A stretch of DNA of 64,000 nt from Bretschneidera sinensis. Lineage: Eukaryota; Streptophyta; Magnoliopsida; Brassicales; Akaniaceae. The stretch lies in contig CM043699.1 of the NCBI GenBank assembly GCA_023935145.1, forward strand, positions 69,865,638-69,929,637, in the 5' to 3' direction. Within the stretch, counting starts at the first letter, position 1, and each line of letters opens with the position of its first letter. The translations under genes and the position numbers were made by a program. This document shows, in pieces, positions 59,181 through 64,000 of this stretch. The notes beneath the pieces were generated by a model that searched no databases, was not told the origin of the DNA, and saw nothing but the letters and a program-made list of their open reading frames with translations.

Positions 59181-59233
59181 GGGAGACCCGGAGTAAAACA
59201 GGTTGCAGAAACGATGTGGGATACAGGCCCGTG

Positions 59234-59454
59234 TGCGCTCGATCGCAGTGTGGTGCGATCGATCGCAGGTACGATCGATCGCATGTCTTGTGCGCACGAT
59301 CTCATGTGCGCTCGATCGCATGTCTGCTGCGATCGATCGCAAATGCACTGAACTTCAATTATTTCGATGTGGGATGTTGACCATGCGCTCGTTCAAAGGC
59401 AGGTGCGCTCGAGCGCTGGTGCGCTCGATCGCATATCTGTTGCGATCGAGCGCA
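59234..59454 (-). promoter_or_regulatory. CGATCG palindrome array in C 5' LTR
   Basis: Nine to ten copies around the palindrome TGCGATCGATCGCA or its TGCGCTCGATCGCA form. Centres of the first six are spaced 20, 16, 21, 16 and 21 bp, a 36-37 bp higher-order unit. Lies in U3 just upstream of the TATA box. The 16 bp size difference between the two LTRs is one spacing unit. Confidence 0.7.
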
Positions 59455-59620
59455 ATGTCTCTAGAAGCTTCAAATCAACCTGAAATGCTGCACTTTCTCC
59501 ACAAAGCTGTAAAAACACACAAAACACAAGAAAAACGTAAAATAAAGTAAAATAATACTAACTAAGAGCATAACAAATATAAGTTAAGGGTCTAAAATAT
59601 GCAATATTTAAGACTCATCA

Positions 59621-60388
59621 ATATCTAAGCTTTCTATGGAAGATAGCAAACCAACGAAGGTTCCTCTTGTTAGTCATTTCAAGTTCTCCAGTGATCAATG
59701 TCCGAGATCGGAGGCAGGGAAGAAGGAAATGGAAAAAGTCCCATACTCTAGTATTGTTGGTTCTGTTATGTTCACCATGGTAAGCACTAGACCTGATATT
59801 GCTCATGCAATAAGTGTTCTCAGCAGGTTTATGAGTAATCCTGGAAATGAGCATTGGCTTAGGATGAAGTGACTGCTGAGGTACTTGAAGGGAAGCCCAG
59901 AAGTGGGGCTGATTTATGAGAAGAGGGGTAAGTTCATCTGTCTTGAGGGTTATGCTGATTCGGACTATGGAGCAGATCGGGATAAAAGGAGATCGATTAC
60001 TTCCTACTTCTTCAACGTAAACGGATGTTGTGTAAGTTGGAAGGCTCAGTTACAGCCTGTGGTAGCACTCTCAATAACCGAGGCTGAGTGCATAGTGGCT
60101 ACGGAAGCCATAAAGGAGGCTATGTGGTGCAAAGGGTTGTTGGAAGAGTTGAAGGTCCTAGAAGAGCAAGTTGTGGTGTTTTCGGATAGTCAAAGTGCAT
60201 TGCACTTGTGTAAAAATCTGGTGTTCCATGAGAGGTCGGTATCATTTCATTCGGGAAAATGTTATGGAATGATGCATTCATGTGGACAAGGTAGCCACAG
60301 AGGAAAATCCTGCAGATTTAGGAACCAAGGTTCTACCTCTAAGTAAGTTCAATCATTGCCTTGGACTACTTAGGATTGGAGTCGGTTG
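59621..60388 (+). pseudogene. Copia-3 gag-pol, last part: RT end and RNaseH
   Basis: Resumes at ISKLSMEDSK wording directly after C. RT C-terminal part (STRPDIAHAISVLSRFMSNP), then a stop at 59871, then RNaseH with GYADSDYGADRDKRRS, VALSITEAE, VVFSDSQSALHLCKN. A deletion near 60236 removes the RTKCMDV segment and shifts frame. The end LGLLRIGVG and stop are at 60388. Confidence 0.92.
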
Positions 60389-60456
60389 ATTGATGACTCA
60401 AGATGAGTTTGGATCCTAAAGTTCTCTGCACTATGGTTCAGATTTAAACACTTATA

Positions 60457-60469
60457 CAAAGGTAGAGAT
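60457..60469 (+). other. Polypurine tract of Copia-3
   Basis: CAAAGGTAGAGAT directly before the 3' LTR. Confidence 0.78.
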
Positions 60470-61388
60470 TGTTGGTATCTGTCTAAGGTTTAAACATGGT
60501 TACAAGAGGTTAAGCATGAAGTCCTTGAAGCCTCAGCACACTAGGAGAGTGTGCCTCAGCATGCAAGCAACAAGAAAGGGTCCAGCAAAATAAGTGTGCG
60601 CACCAGGTCAGGCCGCGGCCCTCCCTAGTCTAGGCCGCGATGCCCAGAAGGTGGAAAGCTGGAGGAAAGCCAAGGCCGCGGCGCCCAAAACCTTACTGAA
60701 AAGGTGCTTTGCCTTAAGCCGCGGTGCCCCCTGTTTCAGGCTGCACCTTCAAGGCACACTGAAGCACACATGATTCAGCCTTTTAAGTGGTTCGTGAGGG
60801 ATGTTCAAAATGCACAGCTTAACTTAGGATTGATCAAAGGCCATGGTTGATTGGTCATCAAGATCTAAGGGTGGAGAATGACACTCAAGATTGATCAAGA
60901 AGTTGGTGCACTATATAAAGGGTCACCTAGCTTTATTCTCATCAATTAATTGAGAGATTGCAAGAGACACATTGTGACATACAAGTGATCATTACACAAG
61001 AGTGAATTGTGTGAGAGTGCAAAGACACAAAACACAAAAGGAACTCATTGTAGAGAGGCTGGTTGTAAAGAGAGAGTAGCATAGATTTGATAGAGAGCTT
61101 TTGTAATAGTTCTTATCATTTTATTTCTTCTCTTCTTGGTTTCTTTAAGAACTTGAGCTTCTTGGTGAGGGGTTGTTGTGATTGTAAAAGAACCATTGAT
61201 TTAGTGCAGAGAGTTCAGAGGAACTCACGGGGACGTAGGTTATTGTCGAACCTCGATAACAAATCGTTTGTCTTCTTTCTTTCTTTCATTTCTGTTTTTG
61301 TTTTCGATTCTAAATATTTACAAGTCATTCTAGACTTGGATGTTTGGAAGATCACCACCTGGGCATCTTGTCAAGATGATTTCAAACA
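60470..61388 (+). repeat. Copia-3 3' LTR
   Basis: 919 bp; shorter than the 5' LTR because it lacks the 16 bp duplication and about 20 bp of the GGCCGCGG-rich part. TATA box at 60912-60919. Confidence 0.93.
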
Positions 61389-61620
61389 CGTTGGTATATC
61401 GATTGTCAATTGAGATACAAATGACAATGTTGATAGGGGAAATACAACGTATCATAGTATTTGCCAATCGATATATGATTGATATATTGATTGCTAATTG
61501 TCATATGAATGGGAATTTGATAGGGGAGATACAACTCGCCATACAATTTGTAAACGCGAACGATTAATACATCGATTGTTAATAGGAAAACCGTGAATTA
61601 CATTATGGTAATATCAATCG
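61389..61620. repeat. Degenerate ~87-92 bp tandem repeat, right side of Copia-3 target
   Basis: Units start GATAGGGGAAATACAAC (61432) and GATAGGGGAGATACAAC (61519), 87 bp apart. The left flank has GATAGAGGAGATATAG at 45643; joining the flanks without Copia-3 gives a unit of about 92 bp. Confidence 0.6.
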
Positions 61621-61889
61621 ATACACATAATCATCAAAATGAAAATAAACAATTGAATTAAATCGAGTAAACATGAGATCAGTGTCCACTAAAACATTCT
61701 AAAAGGGTTTACACTCCTAAATAATGAGCAAAACAGCGCAAGAAACAAAAAAGGGTTAAAAAAAATTGGTATACCTTGAAATTTTGCACCTTACAATTGT
61801 AAAGATATTTTTTTTTTTTTGAAAAGAAGAACAAACTTAGTTTTATAAACCCTTGATAAAAAAAAAAAAGGTCTTTACAAACCCATCTT

Positions 61890-62045
61890 GGGAGGCATAC
61901 CCTTCATAAGTCATTTATTGACAAAATAGAGATTTATAGAATTACAATCCTTTTCGGCAAGGATATCTGCTACACCATTTTCCTATCCGTATTGATGTTC
62001 AAGTTTGTGCTCTTGGAAGGATTGCATCATAGACCTACAATCCAC
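61890..62045 (-). pseudogene. RNaseH-like domain relic (LINE-type)
   Basis: Minus sense: VDCRSMMQSFQEHKLEH, a stop, then ENGVADILAEKDCNSINLYFVNK and MKGMPPKMGL. The N-x-V-A-D-x-L-A core is the end of the RNaseH domain found in plant LINE elements and LINE-derived proteins. Two stops and only about 50 codons. A poly-T run on the plus strand at 61807-61821 could be the LINE poly-A tail. Low-content fragment. Confidence 0.5.
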
Positions 62046-62571
62046 AACTGTAGAAATTTTGGTTTAGAGAGAATGAACAATTAAATTCTGCTAATAATCA
62101 AAATTTAAAGTGACAGTTGATGATTAAGAAGAAAAGAATTTGATAGAAATTTTAGTTTAGATATAAATATATGGATGAGTTTAGAGAGATAAAGTAATAC
62201 TTGAGTTTAGATAAAGAAAATGATTTATGAGTTTGGAAAAGAAAATGTTTTCACAAAATTTGAATTCTAGGAGATAATTAAATCCAATGGAAAATATTAT
62301 GTGATTTTATAGGCAGCACATAATTTACTCCTTCATTATCTTGCAAAAAATATCTCGTTACAGAAATAAAAGTTCAATTACGATATTTGATATATAAGTT
62401 TCAAATTTTGATTTTCTAGTTACAAAATTTCATACGTTTGCGGCACCATGTTGAAAAAACTCTATTCTACGTCATAAAATTTCCTCATCCATTGTCTTGA
62501 TTATTACAACAATAATAAAGAGTTGTTATGAAATTATCAATACTCCTTAAAAGCATTTAAAAAAAATTATA
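62046..62571. other. AT-rich spacer
   Basis: No gene or repeat structure recognised. Confidence 0.6.
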
Positions 62572-62763
62572 GGTGGTGTTATTGCCACTCTAAAGATTGT
62601 TATTGGCGCTTATTTTATTTGTTCTTATAATAATATTCTAATATCTTTAATTGAAGTTAGATACTTTTGAGAATGCAATTTAATTATGATATTATTGTAA
62701 GTTTAAGTACTAAAACAAAATAGGAGTGTCAATAACAAATTTTGGAGTACCAATAATATCACC
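62572..62763. mobile_element. MITE-like element with ~45 bp inverted ends
   Basis: The left end GGTGGTGTTATTGCCACTCT and the reverse complement of the right end, GGTGATATTATTGGTACTCC, align for about 45 bp including TTGTTATTG. About 190 bp in total, AT-rich and without coding. The target duplication is not clear. Superfamily not assigned. Confidence 0.6.
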
Positions 62764-64000
62764 AAAAAATCATTTTATGATAATTTGGTTTCCGTTAGCT
62801 ATTTAAATGGTAAAGAACGTTTTTAAATTGTGATGAAAAATCTAATGACTTTTATTAGTTAATTTATATTAAAATTATCAAGTGTACTTTTCAATTTGTG
62901 CATAATTAGCAATTATATTTATTCCCACCTCAAAAAGATGTGACTAAAAAAAGATATATAAGAATCATTTTGCGGCTAAAAGTTGAGTGCTCTTTTGCAC
63001 CTTGCATGCGTAGTTAGTCTTATGTATAGTTATATCATTTCCTCTTCCTCGTTTTTGTGTGTTTGTTTCTTGAACAATTTTTAAAAGACATAATAATATT
63101 TATTTATCTTTACTTTTTATGGATATTTATTTATCTTAATGTTTGTTGTATCTTCATACTTGCTCAAATCGCAAATTTTGAAAGTGGGGTATAAAATTAT
63201 AAGACAAATTGCACTGACTCGATTTTGGGGTACTTGCACTTACTACCCTCCATTTTGATGAGTAGTAATTTAAACCCTGAATTTTCATCATTGAAATTGG
63301 TATCTTAAGTCAATCTTTTGATTAAATTCTACCATATTAGTTTTGTGCGCAACAAATAATGCCGCATCAGTTAGAATTTAATAAAATAATCCAAAATTTT
63401 AAAAAACCTAGTATCTAGAAGAAAAAAATGAAATATCAAAGAAAAAGATATGAATAAATGAAATAAATCAAAGAAAACAAAATAAAAAAATTTAAAATCC
63501 TATTATCTTATGACGTGACATTATTTTAATTGATCCGACATAATTTGGAAAGAAAATTGACCATTTAAAATTGAATTTTTATATTTGTAAATATTGGATA
63601 TTAACATTTTTTAGAAAATTCAAACATATTGTCGGATGAAATAGTAATTATCTATATTTGGTGGGTCTGTTCATTTTATAATGATTATATTCCTCATTAA
63701 TCACTTATTCTCAAGAATGTAAACCTTCAAGAGTTATATTTCTTGAGAATTAACTTTTTCATTATTTAGATGTAATTTAAGATTTGAGTTATCTAATAAA
63801 AATTTTGAAATGTTTTTAGTGTGAATGATTTTTTAGTTCAATAGAATAGATTTATTTTTTTGTTGTCATGGATTAACTCAACATTCTAACGTTAAAAAGA
63901 CATTTTAATATGAAAATTAGAATAAAATATTTATTTATTAAAACGTTCTTAAATTACAACAAAAGGTCTTTGTTTTTCTTTTAAAAGTAGGTTTGTAAAA
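62764..64000. other. AT-rich spacer at right edge
   Basis: No gene or RNA recognised. A segment near 63200-63330 (TTGCACTTACTACCCTCCAT, TTTAAACCCTGAATTTTCATC) reads like one arm of a common plant repeat, but no partner arm was found. Confidence 0.5.

Larger units (their letters stand above)
50126..59620 (-). mobile_element. Element C, young Athila-like Ty3/gypsy
   Basis: 9495 bp minus-strand element with LTRs of 1264 bp (right, 5') and 1248 bp (left, 3'), exact tRNA-Asp primer site, long gag-pol, conserved post-pol region, 3' polypurine tract and a perfect target duplication ATATC (50121-50125 and 59621-59625). The LTRs differ by 5 substitutions and one 16 bp indel, which is much less than any other pair here. 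It splits Copia-3's RT. No env-like ORF is present; the post-pol region is only 1.3 kb. Confidence 0.97.
58357..59620 (-). repeat. Element C 5' LTR
   Basis: 1264 bp; differs from 50126-51373 at five bases (positions near 58834, 59105, 59109, 59159 and 59453) and by a 16 bp insertion near 59411-59426 within the motif array. TATA box CCTATATAAA at 59171-59180 in element sense. Confidence 0.96.
45697..61388 (+). mobile_element. Copia-3, Tnt1/Tork-like Ty1/copia element, split by C
   Basis: 5' LTR, initiator-Met primer site, gag-pol, polypurine tract and 3' LTR, with near-identical target duplications CATTG (45692-45696) and CGTTG (61389-61393). Element C (50126-59620) interrupts the RT region; the protein reading joins across it. 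Without C the element is about 6.2 kb. It is closest to Copia-1 in LTR start and shares one premature stop with it. Confidence 0.95.

Noticed and set aside
1..64000. Host protein-coding genes, rRNA, tRNA or microRNA genes
   Set aside because: No open frame of host type and no RNA gene signature beyond tRNA-complementary primer sites could be supported.

Overview
This 64 kb window is plant nuclear DNA made almost entirely of nested long-terminal-repeat (LTR) retrotransposons. I found no intact host gene. The host is a flowering plant, probably a dicot. The evidence is Athila-type Ty3/gypsy elements primed by tRNA-Asp, a Tekay-type chromovirus, Tnt1/Tork-like Ty1/copia elements primed by initiator tRNA-Met, a FAR1-family relic and AT-rich spacers. 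I cannot name the species. The density of nesting suggests heterochromatic or pericentromeric DNA.

Left block (1-36.7 kb). The outermost element is an Athila-like element 'D' on the + strand. Its RT-RNaseH-integrase piece is at 22792-24161; its pol C-terminus, 3' region and the start of its 3' LTR are at 34984-36697. Element 'A' (Athila-like, - strand, 1-22791, left end outside the window) sits inside D. A is itself split twice: by Copia-1 (+, 1892-8016, TSD AGTGT) in its env-like region and by Tekay-like element 'B' (+, 10889-20226, TSD TTGAA) in its RT. A second Athila-like element 'E' (-, 24162-34983, 3' half deleted) also sits inside D. E is split by Copia-2 (-, 26165-33599, TSD AGAAA), whose right LTR carries a captured Athila pol fragment 'F' (31536-33111).

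Middle block (36.7-45.7 kb). This holds a locally inverted copia RNaseH/LTR remnant 'G', a decayed gypsy gag on the - strand, a probable Tat/Ogre-like LTR plus leader 'H', and a FAR1/MULE-transposase pseudogene (44345-45219, -), the only sequence here not tied to retrotransposons.

Right block (45.7-64 kb). Copia-3 (+, 45697-61388, TSD CATTG/CGTTG) landed in a degenerate ~90 bp tandem repeat. It was later split by Athila-like element 'C' (-, 50126-59620, TSD ATATC). C is the youngest element: its LTRs differ by 5 substitutions and one 16 bp indel, it has a perfect tRNA-Asp primer site, and its gag-pol is open except for one frameshift between RT and RNaseH. The right flank is AT-rich, with an RNaseH-domain relic and a ~190 bp MITE-like element.

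The best candidates for something undescribed are cis-acting. (1) The Athila-like LTRs carry clusters of a palindromic motif (TGCGMTCGATCGCA) directly upstream of the TATA box, and the clusters recur in the leader and spacer. (2) The post-pol region of three Athila-like elements holds a conserved short hairpin followed by internal copies of the element's own 3' polypurine tract. (3) All three copia copies share a Ser-to-Phe change in the protease active-site triplet, and two of them share a premature stop.
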